Shown piece by piece: positions 53,445 to 61,334 of a DNA stretch of 64,000 bases (positions are counted from its first letter, which is position 1; each line of letters starts with the position of its first letter). The notes beneath the pieces are model-generated. The model had not been told where the DNA came from. It did not search any database and saw nothing but the letters and a program-made list of their open reading frames with translations. A program made the position numbers and the translations under genes. This DNA is from Campylobacteraceae bacterium. GTDB lineage: Bacteria > Campylobacterota > Campylobacteria > Campylobacterales > Campylobacteraceae. The stretch lies in the NCBI GenBank assembly GCA_900753405.1, contig CAADYZ010000015.1:67735-131734 (forward strand), written 5' to 3'.

Positions 53445-54153
53445 ATTTACGAGGTCGAGAATTTTGTTTAAAGAGAAATTCGAGGTGTTGCAGAATTTGC
53501 GCGTTTTGGTGTGCGGTTGCGGCGGCGTTGGCGGGGCGTGTGCGGACACGCTTTTTCGCAGCGGCGTTGTGAATTTGACGCTCATTGACGCGGACAAATT
53601 TGATGTCACAAACCAAAATCGTCAAATCGGCAGCGAGTTTGTCGGCGAAGAAAAGGCAGAGGTTTTGGCACGAATTTTTGACAACAAACCGACCGCAAAG
53701 GTGCTGAGGCTAGACGCAACAAGCATCGCCGCGCTTGATTTTTGCGAGTTTGACTTTGTGGTGGATGCGATTGACGACATTGAGGCGAAAATCTTGCTTG
53801 CAACCTCGTTTGCAAAGAGCGGCGCGAAGGGCGTTTTTGTCGCTTCGATGGGTGCAGCGAGGCGACTTGACGCACAGCAAATCCGCCTTTTGAGCGTATG
53901 GAAAACGCAAAACGACCCGTTTGCTCGAAAATACCGCACAGGGCTGAGAAAAGCGGGCTTTAAAGGCGACTTTAAGGTAGTTTGCTCGCTTGAAGCTCCG
54001 CTGGCGTGCGAAGGGCTTGGCAGTTTCAAGGCGGTGACTGCGGCGTTTGGGCTAAACCTCGCCTCATTCGTTGTGCAAACCGCACTTACAAAAGAGTGGA
54101 TCGAGTTGCAAAAATCAAATTTGAAAGGCGCAAATGCAGACGATAAAATTTAA
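53437..54153 (+). CDS. tcdA: tRNA threonylcarbamoyladenosine dehydratase TcdA
   Basis: E1-like enzyme that cyclises t6A37 in tRNA to ct6A using ATP. 238 residues with the nucleotide motif GCGGVGG (27-33), DADKFDVTNQNRQ, and the FVVDAIDDIEAKILLA segment. The tail ...SFVVQTALTKEWIEL is typical. A ThiF/MoeB sulfur carrier adenylyltransferase is the main alternative but would normally carry a Zn-binding CxxC pair, not seen here. Confidence 0.85.
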   Translation: MDRFTRSRILFKEKFEVLQNLRVLVCGCGGVGGACADTLFRSGVVNLTLIDADKFDVTNQNRQIGSEFVGEEKAEVLARIFDNKPTAKVLRLDATSIAALDFCEFDFVVDAIDDIEAKILLATSFAKSGAKGVFVASMGAARRLDAQQIRLLSVWKTQNDPFARKYRTGLRKAGFKGDFKVVCSLEAPLACEGLGSFKAVTAAFGLNLASFVVQTALTKEWIELQKSNLKGANADDKI

Positions 54154-55327
54154 AAACCACGAAATTCCGCTCATCACAGAGGCGCAAGCGTGCGACTTGG
54201 TGAGAGTTAAGTTTGTTTGGGACGCTTGCGGAAGCGTGAGTGACGACAAGGGCGGTGAGGCGCGTTTTGCGTGCGAAGTGCTAGACGAAGGGGTGGATGA
54301 GGCGTTTAACAGCGAGCTTGAAGACCGCGCGATGGCGCTTGAATTTGACGCGGGTTTTGCGACCGTGAGCGCGCAACTAACTTGCCTAAAAGAGTTTGCG
54401 AATTTTGGACTTGAAAAACTTAGCGAGCTGCTTGTCAAGCCAAATTTGGAGCCAAAATGCTTGGAGAGAGTGCGGCTTAGCAGGTGCAGCGAGATCGCTT
54501 CAAACGAGTTAGACTTCAACCGCGTAAGTGCCATCAACCTCAAAAAACTTCTCTTTAACGGCGCGCTCGCAAGGGACTTTAACGGCAAGAGTGCGGATGT
54601 GAAAGGGTTTGACGAAAATGTCGTAAAACAGCTGTTAGCAAAGCTTGATTTAGCGAATTTATACATCGTTGTAAGTGGAGATTTTGACGAAAGTGTGTTG
54701 AGTGGTTTGACAAAAGTTTTGGAGGTTTTGCCGCAAGGCGTAAAACGCGAGTTACCGAATTTTGCGACAAGCAGCGAGGCAAAAACAAGCGTTTTGCAAG
54801 CGCAAACTACGCAAGCTTTCATCACCTTTGGCGCACCTTTAAGCGTGGCGTTCAACCAAAGACATCTAGCTTTGATCGCCTTTTTTGTGCTTGGTGCGGG
54901 CGGTTTTGGCTCGCGGTTGATGGAGGAAATTCGCGTTAAAAGAGGGCTTGCTTACAGCGTGTATTGCACCGCAAAACTGACAAAAACCAACCAACACTTT
55001 TACGGCGCACTTCAAACCAAAAACCAAAGCGCAAACGAGGCGTGCGAGCTTGTCAAAACGCTAGTTGGCGAGTTTGTCGCAAACGGCATCACGCAAGACG
55101 AGCTTACCAAAGCAAAGCAGTTTTTGCTAGGCTCGCAGCCGCTTAGGTGCGAGAGTTGTTTTGCGCGCGCAGGACAGAAGGAGAACGGCTTTTACCTCAG
55201 CGGTGACGAGGGGATGGAAGCGGAGATTTTACGCAGTCTTGAAAGTGCAACTCTAAACGAGGTAAATGAGTTTGTCGCCTCTTTAAGCGAGATCAAACGC
55301 CTCAGTTTTAGTCTCGTTCAGGACTAG
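54134..55327 (+). CDS. M16-family (insulinase-like) protein lacking the HxxEH site
   Basis: 397 residues, two M16 halves. The second half has GGFGSRLMEEIRVKRGLAYSV, the conserved substrate-binding Arg-Tyr segment. In the first half, where active members have HFLEHMLFKG, the sequence reads RFACEVLDEGV, so it lacks the zinc HxxEH motif. It is probably a non-catalytic subunit or a scaffold, as in some M16 pairs. No partner is next to it. It overlaps tcdA by 20 bases, and a hairpin terminator follows. Confidence 0.8.
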   Translation: MQTIKFKNHEIPLITEAQACDLVRVKFVWDACGSVSDDKGGEARFACEVLDEGVDEAFNSELEDRAMALEFDAGFATVSAQLTCLKEFANFGLEKLSELLVKPNLEPKCLERVRLSRCSEIASNELDFNRVSAINLKKLLFNGALARDFNGKSADVKGFDENVVKQLLAKLDLANLYIVVSGDFDESVLSGLTKVLEVLPQGVKRELPNFATSSEAKTSVLQAQTTQAFITFGAPLSVAFNQRHLALIAFFVLGAGGFGSRLMEEIRVKRGLAYSVYCTAKLTKTNQHFYGALQTKNQSANEACELVKTLVGEFVANGITQDELTKAKQFLLGSQPLRCESCFARAGQKENGFYLSGDEGMEAEILRSLESATLNEVNEFVASLSEIKRLSFSLVQD

Positions 55328-55332
55328 TTTGG

Positions 55333-55363
55333 CGAAATTTACAAGAGGTAAAATTTCGTTTTT
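55333..55363 (+). terminator. Terminator after the M16-family gene
   Basis: Arms CGAAATTT (55333-55340) and AAATTTCG (55351-55358), loop of 10, then TTTTT at 55359-55363. Confidence 0.65.
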
Positions 55364-55450
55364 ACCAAGTTGAAACTTTTACTTAGCAAAATTGTAACTT
55401 TCAAAAGGCGGTTTTTGAGCCAAAAACGCCCCAAAATGTCAAATTTGAAT

Positions 55451-55482
55451 TTGACATTTTACGCTGTTTTATTATATATAAT
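55451..55482 (+). promoter_or_regulatory. Promoter candidate using a palindrome variant as -35
   Basis: TTGACA (55451-55456) is the right edge of a near-perfect copy (GTCAAATTTGAATTTGAC). TATATA/TATAAT options at 55473-55482 give 16-20 base spacers. It would give a leader of about 115 bases before tig. Confidence 0.5.
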
Positions 55483-55571
55483 TATGGTAGGAGTGCGAAA
55501 AACGGGGCTTTTTTGCGCTAGATGGGCGGTTTAAACAAACTAGTTTAAAGCAAGTTTAAGTAAATCTTTTT

Positions 55572-55577
55572 TATACT
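55572..55577 (+). promoter_or_regulatory. -10 box near tig
   Basis: TATACT after a T-run, 28 bases before the tig ATG. This is a typical Campylobacter -10 with no clear -35, and may be the main tig promoter. Confidence 0.5.
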
Positions 55578-55605
55578 CATTTTTTTAACATTCCAACTTT
55601 AAGGA

Positions 55606-56904
55606 TTGCAAATGCAAATCAATGCAAACAAACTAGACAACGCTAACGCTTCTTTCTCTACAAATGTTGAGACAAAAGAGCTTGACGCAAAAGTTGCTGA
55701 ACTTGCAAAAAAGCAAGTTAAAAATGTAACCATCGCTGGCTTCCGCAAAGGCAAAGCACCTGTTGAAGAGGTTCTAAAACGCTATGGCGCAGAGCTTAAA
55801 AACGATGTTCGCAACGAGCTTTTTGCCGAGATTATCACAAAAGGTGTAAAACTAGTTGATAAAGAAGAAAAAGATGTCATCGGGCAACCATTTTTGTCAA
55901 AATTCGAGGAGAAAGATGGCAAAACTGAGATCGAGATCGAAGTTAGCTTCCGCCCTGAGGTTGATGTGACTGGTTATGAAGAGTGCATTCCTGCGTTTGA
56001 CTACCCAACGACAAACCAAGAGGAGATCGAGCAAGAGAAAGCTGCAATTTTGTATAATGTAGCTCCGCTTGTTTATGTGGATAAGCCAAATGGCATTGAA
56101 CTAGGTGACATCGCTGAGATCGATTTTAACGGAACGATTGACGGCGAAGGTTTCGAGGGTGGTTCAGCTAGCAATTTTAGAGTATTGCTAGGCTCAAACG
56201 CTTTGATCCCGGGTTTTGAGGATGGTGTTGTTGGGATGAAAATCGGCGAGAGCAAAAACATCTCTCTAACTTTCCCTGCTGACTACCAAGCAACCGCACT
56301 TGCAAACAAAAACGCAGTGTTTGCTGTGACGCTAAAAGGCATTGTAAATAAAGCTGGCTTAGAGTTGAATGACGAAGTCTTAAAACAACTTTTGCCAAAC
56401 GAGGCTGCGCCAAGCGTTGAGAAATTTGAGGATGTTGTAAAACGCACGATCATCGCTGCAAAACTACAAAACTTGATCAACACTGAGTTGAAAGCAAAAC
56501 TAAGTGAAGCTTTGGTTGCTAAATTTAACTTTGATCTACCAAAGAACATTGTTGAGCAGGAGATGAATGTCAGACTAAACCAATCTTTCGCATCATTTAG
56601 CGAAGAGGAGAGAAAAGAAGTTAGCGAAAACCGCCTTGCTGCGCTAAACAAACGCGAAGAGTTCCGCCAAGCGGCGCAAGAGAGCGTAAAGCTTACTTTC
56701 ATCATCGACAAACTAGCACAAGTTAGAAATGTGGTAGTGAGTGACAATGATGTCATCAACGCAGTTGCGATCGAAGCTCAACAAAACGGCATCGACCCAC
56801 GCGCACACCTACAAGAGTGCCAAAACAGAGGCATTTTGCCGATCATCAAAATGGCGATGGTAGAAAACCGCGTGATGCTTTCACTTTTCCAAAAAGCGGA
56901 GTAG
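55606..56904 (+). CDS. tig: Trigger factor
   Basis: Ribosome-bound chaperone and prolyl isomerase that meets nascent chains. 432 residues: ribosome-binding tip GFRKGKAP at about 47-54, FKBP domain GDIAEIDFNGTIDGEGFEGG, and a helical C-terminal arm. Contains no repeat copy. Followed after 3 bases by clpP; tig-clpP-def is a common order. Confidence 0.97.
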   Translation: MQMQINANKLDNANASFSTNVETKELDAKVAELAKKQVKNVTIAGFRKGKAPVEEVLKRYGAELKNDVRNELFAEIITKGVKLVDKEEKDVIGQPFLSKFEEKDGKTEIEIEVSFRPEVDVTGYEECIPAFDYPTTNQEEIEQEKAAILYNVAPLVYVDKPNGIELGDIAEIDFNGTIDGEGFEGGSASNFRVLLGSNALIPGFEDGVVGMKIGESKNISLTFPADYQATALANKNAVFAVTLKGIVNKAGLELNDEVLKQLLPNEAAPSVEKFEDVVKRTIIAAKLQNLINTELKAKLSEALVAKFNFDLPKNIVEQEMNVRLNQSFASFSEEERKEVSENRLAALNKREEFRQAAQESVKLTFIIDKLAQVRNVVVSDNDVINAVAIEAQQNGIDPRAHLQECQNRGILPIIKMAMVENRVMLSLFQKAE

Positions 56905-56907
56905 TGA

Positions 56908-57498
56908 ATGACTACTAATTATGTTCCTTATGTTTATGAAAAAACAGGAAAGGGCGACACAACTTACGACATCTACTCGCGGCTTTTAAAAGACAGGATT
57001 ATCCTGCTAAGCGGCGAGATAGATGACGACAAGGCGAGCGTTGTTGTCGCTCAGCTTCTTTTCCTAGAAGCGCAAGATCCAGACAAGGACATTTATCTTT
57101 ACATCAACAGTCCGGGTGGCGTTGTCACAAGCGGTTTAAGCATTTTTGACACGATGAATTACATCCGCCCGGATGTCTCTACGATTTGCATCGGACAGGC
57201 GGCTAGTATGGGGGCTTTCTTGCTTTGTAGCGGTGCAAAGGGAAAAAGGTTTTCTCTACCTAATTCTCGGATTATGATCCACCAGCCGTTAGGTGGAGCG
57301 CGCGGACAAGCGACTGAGATCGAAATTCAGTTCAACGAGATCAACAGGCTCAAAAAGCTTCTTAACTCGGTGATGGCGAAAAACACTGGACAAAAGCTCT
57401 CTAAAATCGAAAAAGACACCGATAGAGACTTTTTTATGAGTGCGACTGAGGCTGTTGAATACGGGTTGATCGATAGTGTTGTTGAGCGTAAAAACTAA
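56908..57498 (+). CDS. clpP: ATP-dependent Clp protease proteolytic subunit
   Basis: Serine protease barrel that degrades proteins fed by Clp ATPases. 196 residues with the catalytic Ser in GQAASMGAFLL, His in SRIMIHQPLGG and Asp later in RDFFMSATEAVEYGLID. Lies directly after tig and before def. No repeat copy in the gene. Confidence 0.97.
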   Translation: MTTNYVPYVYEKTGKGDTTYDIYSRLLKDRIILLSGEIDDDKASVVVAQLLFLEAQDPDKDIYLYINSPGGVVTSGLSIFDTMNYIRPDVSTICIGQAASMGAFLLCSGAKGKRFSLPNSRIMIHQPLGGARGQATEIEIQFNEINRLKKLLNSVMAKNTGQKLSKIEKDTDRDFFMSATEAVEYGLIDSVVERKN

Positions 57499-57508
57499 CC
57501 TACCAAAA

Positions 57509-57536
57509 GACTTGTCAAATTTGAATTTGACAAGTC
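57509..57536. repeat. Extended palindrome between clpP and def
   Basis: GACTTGTCAAATTTGAATTTGACAAGTC, palindromic except at the centre (28 bases shown as 57509-57536). It has no U-run, so termination is uncertain. Confidence 0.7.
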
Positions 57537-57573
57537 GGATGATTCTTTTAAATTTTCCACATAGTGAGTTTTA

Positions 57574-58113
57574 ATGAAATTAGAAATTCTAACCTACCCA
57601 AACAAACTGCTTTTTACCAGAAGTTGCGAGGTTGTCGAGTTTAACGAGGAGTTGCATACGCTTTTGGATGATATGTACGAGACGATGCTTGCAGAGGGCG
57701 GCATCGGGCTTGCGGCGGTGCAGGTCGGGCGGGCGGTGCGAGCGTTTATCATCAACCTTGTTGGCGAAAATGACGAGCAGAAAAAAGAGGATTTAATAGA
57801 GTTTATCAACCCAGTTTTTACTAGCAAAGTTGGCGAGCAGGTTTTCACAGAGGGTTGCCTAAGCGTGCCGGGGTTTTACGAAGAGGTGTGCCGCGCAAGC
57901 GAAGTTGTCATCGAGTTTCAAGACAGGTTTGGCAAGCCGCACACACTTGAAGCTAGCGGGCTTTTAGCTGTTGCGACTCAGCACGAAAACGACCACCTTG
58001 ATGGACATTTATTCATCGAAAAAATCGGCTACAAACAACGCAAAGCCTTTGACAAAGAGTTTAAGAAAAACGGCTTTAAACGCCTCAAAAAAGCTAGACA
58101 AAACGAAGAGTGA
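57574..58113 (+). CDS. def: Peptide deformylase
   Basis: Removes the N-formyl group from new proteins; metal enzyme. 179 residues with the three family motifs GIGLAAVQVG, EGCLSVPG and the QHENDHLDG metal site (HExxH as HENDH). Complements fmt at 46576. Confidence 0.96.
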   Translation: MKLEILTYPNKLLFTRSCEVVEFNEELHTLLDDMYETMLAEGGIGLAAVQVGRAVRAFIINLVGENDEQKKEDLIEFINPVFTSKVGEQVFTEGCLSVPGFYEEVCRASEVVIEFQDRFGKPHTLEASGLLAVATQHENDHLDGHLFIEKIGYKQRKAFDKEFKKNGFKRLKKARQNEE

Positions 58114-58613
58114 CGCTGAGGAAAACTTCAAAACGAGTGACGCCGCGAAATTAGTTTGAAGCGTGGTTGGCACTGACGCGGTTGGCAAAGCGACTTAAAG
58201 CGTGTTGGCTTGTGGCAGTTGGGTTAGTGAGACGGCAAGGCGATTTAGAGTGTGTTGGATTAACGCGGTTGCGAACCTGCCCTACCCTGCTTTGGCGAGG
58301 CTTTTGGCGAGGCAAGCCGCTTTGACAAAAGACAAACCGCGTGCGGAAGTCTAAAAACAGACCGAATTTGTGAATTGCGGAAGCCCAAACAAACACCTAG
58401 TTTGTGAAGTGAGGTTAAAACAAACCACGGGCGGACGCTTTAAAACAAATTGCTTGCGTGAAGTTTGGTGAAGGCAAGTAGTTCGTGTGAAACTGGTTTA
58501 AAGAAGACCGCGTGCGTGAAGTTGGTTGCAAGTAAGTCGCGTGCGGAAGTCTAGAAACAAAACGCGTGCCGCCAAACACAACCAAATTCAACCACCCGCA
58601 AAAAGGAGCGAAA
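58114..58613. repeat. 500-base intergenic region with degenerate tandem repeats
   Basis: No gene is supported. The left part holds a 28-base segment repeated at a 50-base offset (58184-58211 and 58234-58261, 5 mismatches). The right part (about 58338-58568) holds degenerate units of about 27-30 bases starting CGTGNGGAAGT. A 22-base copy at 58338-58359 recurs exactly 200 bases later at 58538-58559 with one mismatch. It ends at the ribosome site of the YqhA-type gene. Confidence 0.7.
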
Positions 58614-59120
58614 ATGTTAGAAAAAATCTTTGAAAAAGCGTTGATGAAGTGTCGCATTGTGACGATTTTGCCTGTGGTGTTCGGGCTTTTTGGCGCGTTT
58701 GTGCTGTTTTTTATCGCAAGTTACGACATCGTCAAAGTCATCCTCCACACTTTTGACTACTTCGTCTCGCTAAACTCTGGCATCGACCTGCACGAGGACA
58801 TAGTCGGGCAGATCATCGGCGCGGTGGATTTATACTTAATGGCGCTTGTGCTTTTCATCTTCTCTTTTGGGATTTACGAGCTTTTTGTGAGCGAAATCGA
58901 GGAGCTCAAAACACTCAAACAATCCAAAGTCCTCGAAGTCCATAGCCTAGACCAGCTCAAAGACAAGCTCGCAAAGGTGATCATAATGGTCTTAGTGGTG
59001 AATTTTTTTCAGCGCGTGTTGCAGATGAAGCTTGTGACGATGGTGGATATGTCGTATCTCGCAGGGTCGATCTTGGCGCTGTGCGTGGGGCTTTACTTTT
59101 TGCACAAAGGAAGTCACTGA
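58614..59120 (+). CDS. YqhA/UPF0114 family inner-membrane protein
   Basis: 168 residues, with three or four hydrophobic segments (about 14-40, 70-90, 120-140, 147-163), starting MLEKIFEKALMKCRI behind AAAGGAG. The AVDLYLMALVLFIFSFGIYELF segment and the SLDQLKDKLAKVI region match the UPF0114 family, of unknown function. Starting at 58566 would put the ribosome site inside the coding region, so I chose 58614. Confidence 0.85.
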   Translation: MLEKIFEKALMKCRIVTILPVVFGLFGAFVLFFIASYDIVKVILHTFDYFVSLNSGIDLHEDIVGQIIGAVDLYLMALVLFIFSFGIYELFVSEIEELKTLKQSKVLEVHSLDQLKDKLAKVIIMVLVVNFFQRVLQMKLVTMVDMSYLAGSILALCVGLYFLHKGSH

Positions 59121-59515
59121 ATGGCTAGCGGCTTGACAAGCTAACGGAGTTGAGTCGTGCTTGAAAACTCCCGCCACGACTCAAAAAGCTAAAACGAAAG
59201 TTGTTAAAATCGAATTTGAAACTCCAAAATTTTTTAAAACCAAATTCGCTTTTTGCAAAATCGTAAATGTCAAAACTAAATTTGGTTTTGACATTTTTAA
59301 AATTTTACGCCTAAGCGCCAAGGCGTGAAATTTTAAAAGCAACGCTTTGAAAATTTAGGCACTTTTACTAGCGTAAAAGTGTAGGTGAAGCATTTTCTTT
59401 ACAATCGTATAGCGAGTTTTTGGACTTAGATCGGGCGAGTTATATCGCGCGACTAGGTTTGCTGTTACGCAAAGTGTAGGTGAAGTTTTGTTATTACAAC
59501 TAGGTAAATTATTTT
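59121..59515. other. 395-base gene-free region at the left border of the AT-rich island
   Basis: Holds a 10-bp inverted repeat TTGAGTCGTG / CACGACTCAA (59150-59159, 59175-59184); palindrome variants near 59206, 59240 and at 59269-59292; a long hairpin AAAATTTTACGCC / GGCGTGAAATTTT (59299-59334); and hairpin CACTTTTAC tagc GTAAAAGTG (59360-59381). A 15-base direct repeat AAAGTGTAGGTGAAG occurs at 59376-59390 and 59471-59485. AT content rises sharply after about 59486. Confidence 0.75.
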
Positions 59516-61270
59516 TCAATCTTCCTGTGTATCAAATTTAGCTATATACAAGCGATATTTAATAAAAAAATTTACCATAAAACACCACAAATAATCGCTC
59601 AACCAAGTATAAGCAAGAAATTTGTTTTCATTTAATCTTGAATGTGCGATTCTATTTCTTATATTAAATCCTGTGTTTTTGCAAAAGATCAATTCTAGTT
59701 CTTGTATATCATTTTTTTCTAGTAAATGATTTTTTTTAATATCTGCAATCATTGTTTCCAATGGGACATATTCTTGTGTTTTGTCCTTTTTATTAGTTTT
59801 GATACATGAAATACCACACCTATCTAAAATATTTCGTAAAATAGCTTCTATACTTGCTGAAAGATAAATAAAAAAATCCATACTATCATTATGAATACCA
59901 GCATATAACATTCTAGCTGTTATCTCTTCATATCCTTGTGGAATAATATTATTATTATAAACCAGCGGATAAAAATATTCTCTTGTTGGATAAAACTTTG
60001 TCAATAAATAAGATTTTAATATCCTGCAAAATAGCGCATACCATTTTACACAATAATTATAATCGATAAAAATATCATTTACCCCTTGATGAACACTACT
60101 GAGCAAATAGTCGCCGTCAAACTCCAAGGTTATTGCCAATTCTCTTATTAAAGCGCCTTGACTGCGTAGATTATCAAAGTCGATTTGAAAACTACTCATA
60201 TTAAGACAAATGGAAAATAAATTCAACTCATTTTTTGACATCAACTCCACAAGTATATTTTCATATTGTTTCAACATCTGTTTTTGTTCATTGTTTAGTG
60301 GTATGGTGATAATCGGCTGTTTTTCGTGCATCTTTTTTGCTTGGGTTTGCATTTTACTATTTAGTTGTTTTGCTAACTTATCATCTTGTTTTTTATCAGC
60401 TATATTTCTAGCATATAATAAACAATTAAAAATAATAGCATCATTATCAGTGATTTCTGCAAATTTTAAATTCAGATCGATAATTTGTTGATAAATTTCA
60501 TTTGGTTGATACTGCCCCTGTTTAGTATGACATACTACAAATACTATAAGCTCCAACACACAACAAATCAATTCCTTTTCTGTCAGGCTAGGCGCGTTTT
60601 GATGTAAAAGCTTATCTATTTTATTTATACTAGCTTGATAAAGCTGTTGGATAATTACGCTATGTTCTTGCGGTGTCCAAAATGAATCATTTTGAGTTAA
60701 AGCTCTATAAAGTGATATAAAATTATAATTTATGTTTTGAATGCTTGTTTTTAGATGCGCTTCAAAAACATCTTTTATAACCTGTATTACATTTAACTTT
60801 TTTAATAGTTGAAATTTATAGCCTAAATCAATAGCAAAATATAGATTATTTATATGATAATCTTTGTCAAAAAATTTATCAAAATCGGAGATAAAATTTT
60901 CGATAATAATTTTTGCTAAATCAGGTTTTTTAAATTTGTTTAATCTATCTTCTATTAGTATTATGCTTGCTATTTTGGCTTTAAAAGTGCCTCTGGGTAA
61001 AATATCCAAAATGTCACAAAATGCATTGATAATCTCTTGTTTAATACCTATTTTAAGATGTTTAATACTAAAAGCGCTTGGTTCAAACCATACAAAATGA
61101 TACAAAAAAGTTATACTTTCATTATATGGTTGATTTTTAGGATTGTGTTGTAAATCTTGTAAAAATTTCGTTAAACAAATACTTTGTGTATTTGCAAAAT
61201 CTATATTTTTAATCTGCTTCACAAGCTCAACTTGTCGTTCTAACTCTTTCATATCTGTTTTATTTATCAT
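59516..61270 (-). CDS. AT-rich accessory protein with a DUF4209/HEPN-like C-terminus
   Basis: 584 residues, largely helical, with no signal peptide. The C-terminal part (about 480-545) includes SASIEAILRNILDRC and then FNIRNRIAHSRL; R538-N-R-I-A-H543 fits the R-x4-6-H motif of HEPN RNases and the RN..AH motif of DUF4209 proteins. The base composition is strikingly AT-rich compared with all neighbours to the left, and no palindrome copy was seen inside, both signs of recent transfer. It starts 64 bases after the stop of the restriction-modification gene and lies in the same direction. A defence-associated role is inferred from motif and neighbour; the function is not established. Confidence 0.75.
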   Translation of the reverse strand: MINKTDMKELERQVELVKQIKNIDFANTQSICLTKFLQDLQHNPKNQPYNESITFLYHFVWFEPSAFSIKHLKIGIKQEIINAFCDILDILPRGTFKAKIASIILIEDRLNKFKKPDLAKIIIENFISDFDKFFDKDYHINNLYFAIDLGYKFQLLKKLNVIQVIKDVFEAHLKTSIQNINYNFISLYRALTQNDSFWTPQEHSVIIQQLYQASINKIDKLLHQNAPSLTEKELICCVLELIVFVVCHTKQGQYQPNEIYQQIIDLNLKFAEITDNDAIIFNCLLYARNIADKKQDDKLAKQLNSKMQTQAKKMHEKQPIITIPLNNEQKQMLKQYENILVELMSKNELNLFSICLNMSSFQIDFDNLRSQGALIRELAITLEFDGDYLLSSVHQGVNDIFIDYNYCVKWYALFCRILKSYLLTKFYPTREYFYPLVYNNNIIPQGYEEITARMLYAGIHNDSMDFFIYLSASIEAILRNILDRCGISCIKTNKKDKTQEYVPLETMIADIKKNHLLEKNDIQELELIFCKNTGFNIRNRIAHSRLNENKFLAYTWLSDYLWCFMVNFFIKYRLYIAKFDTQED

Positions 61271-61334
61271 TTTGCATCCTTTAACTTTATCTCATACATA
61301 TCAAAACATTTAACCGAGTTTTATTATCGTCCTT

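Noticed and set aside
58151..58657. Open frames on the minus strand in the def to YqhA-type gap
   Set aside because: They lie in repeat DNA, have no ribosome sites and odd composition (many Pro, Ser, Arg), and one overlaps the true gene at 58614.
59150..59184. TTGAGTCGTG hairpin as a terminator of the YqhA-type gene
   Set aside because: The stem is good but no U-run follows on either strand and the loop is 15 bases.
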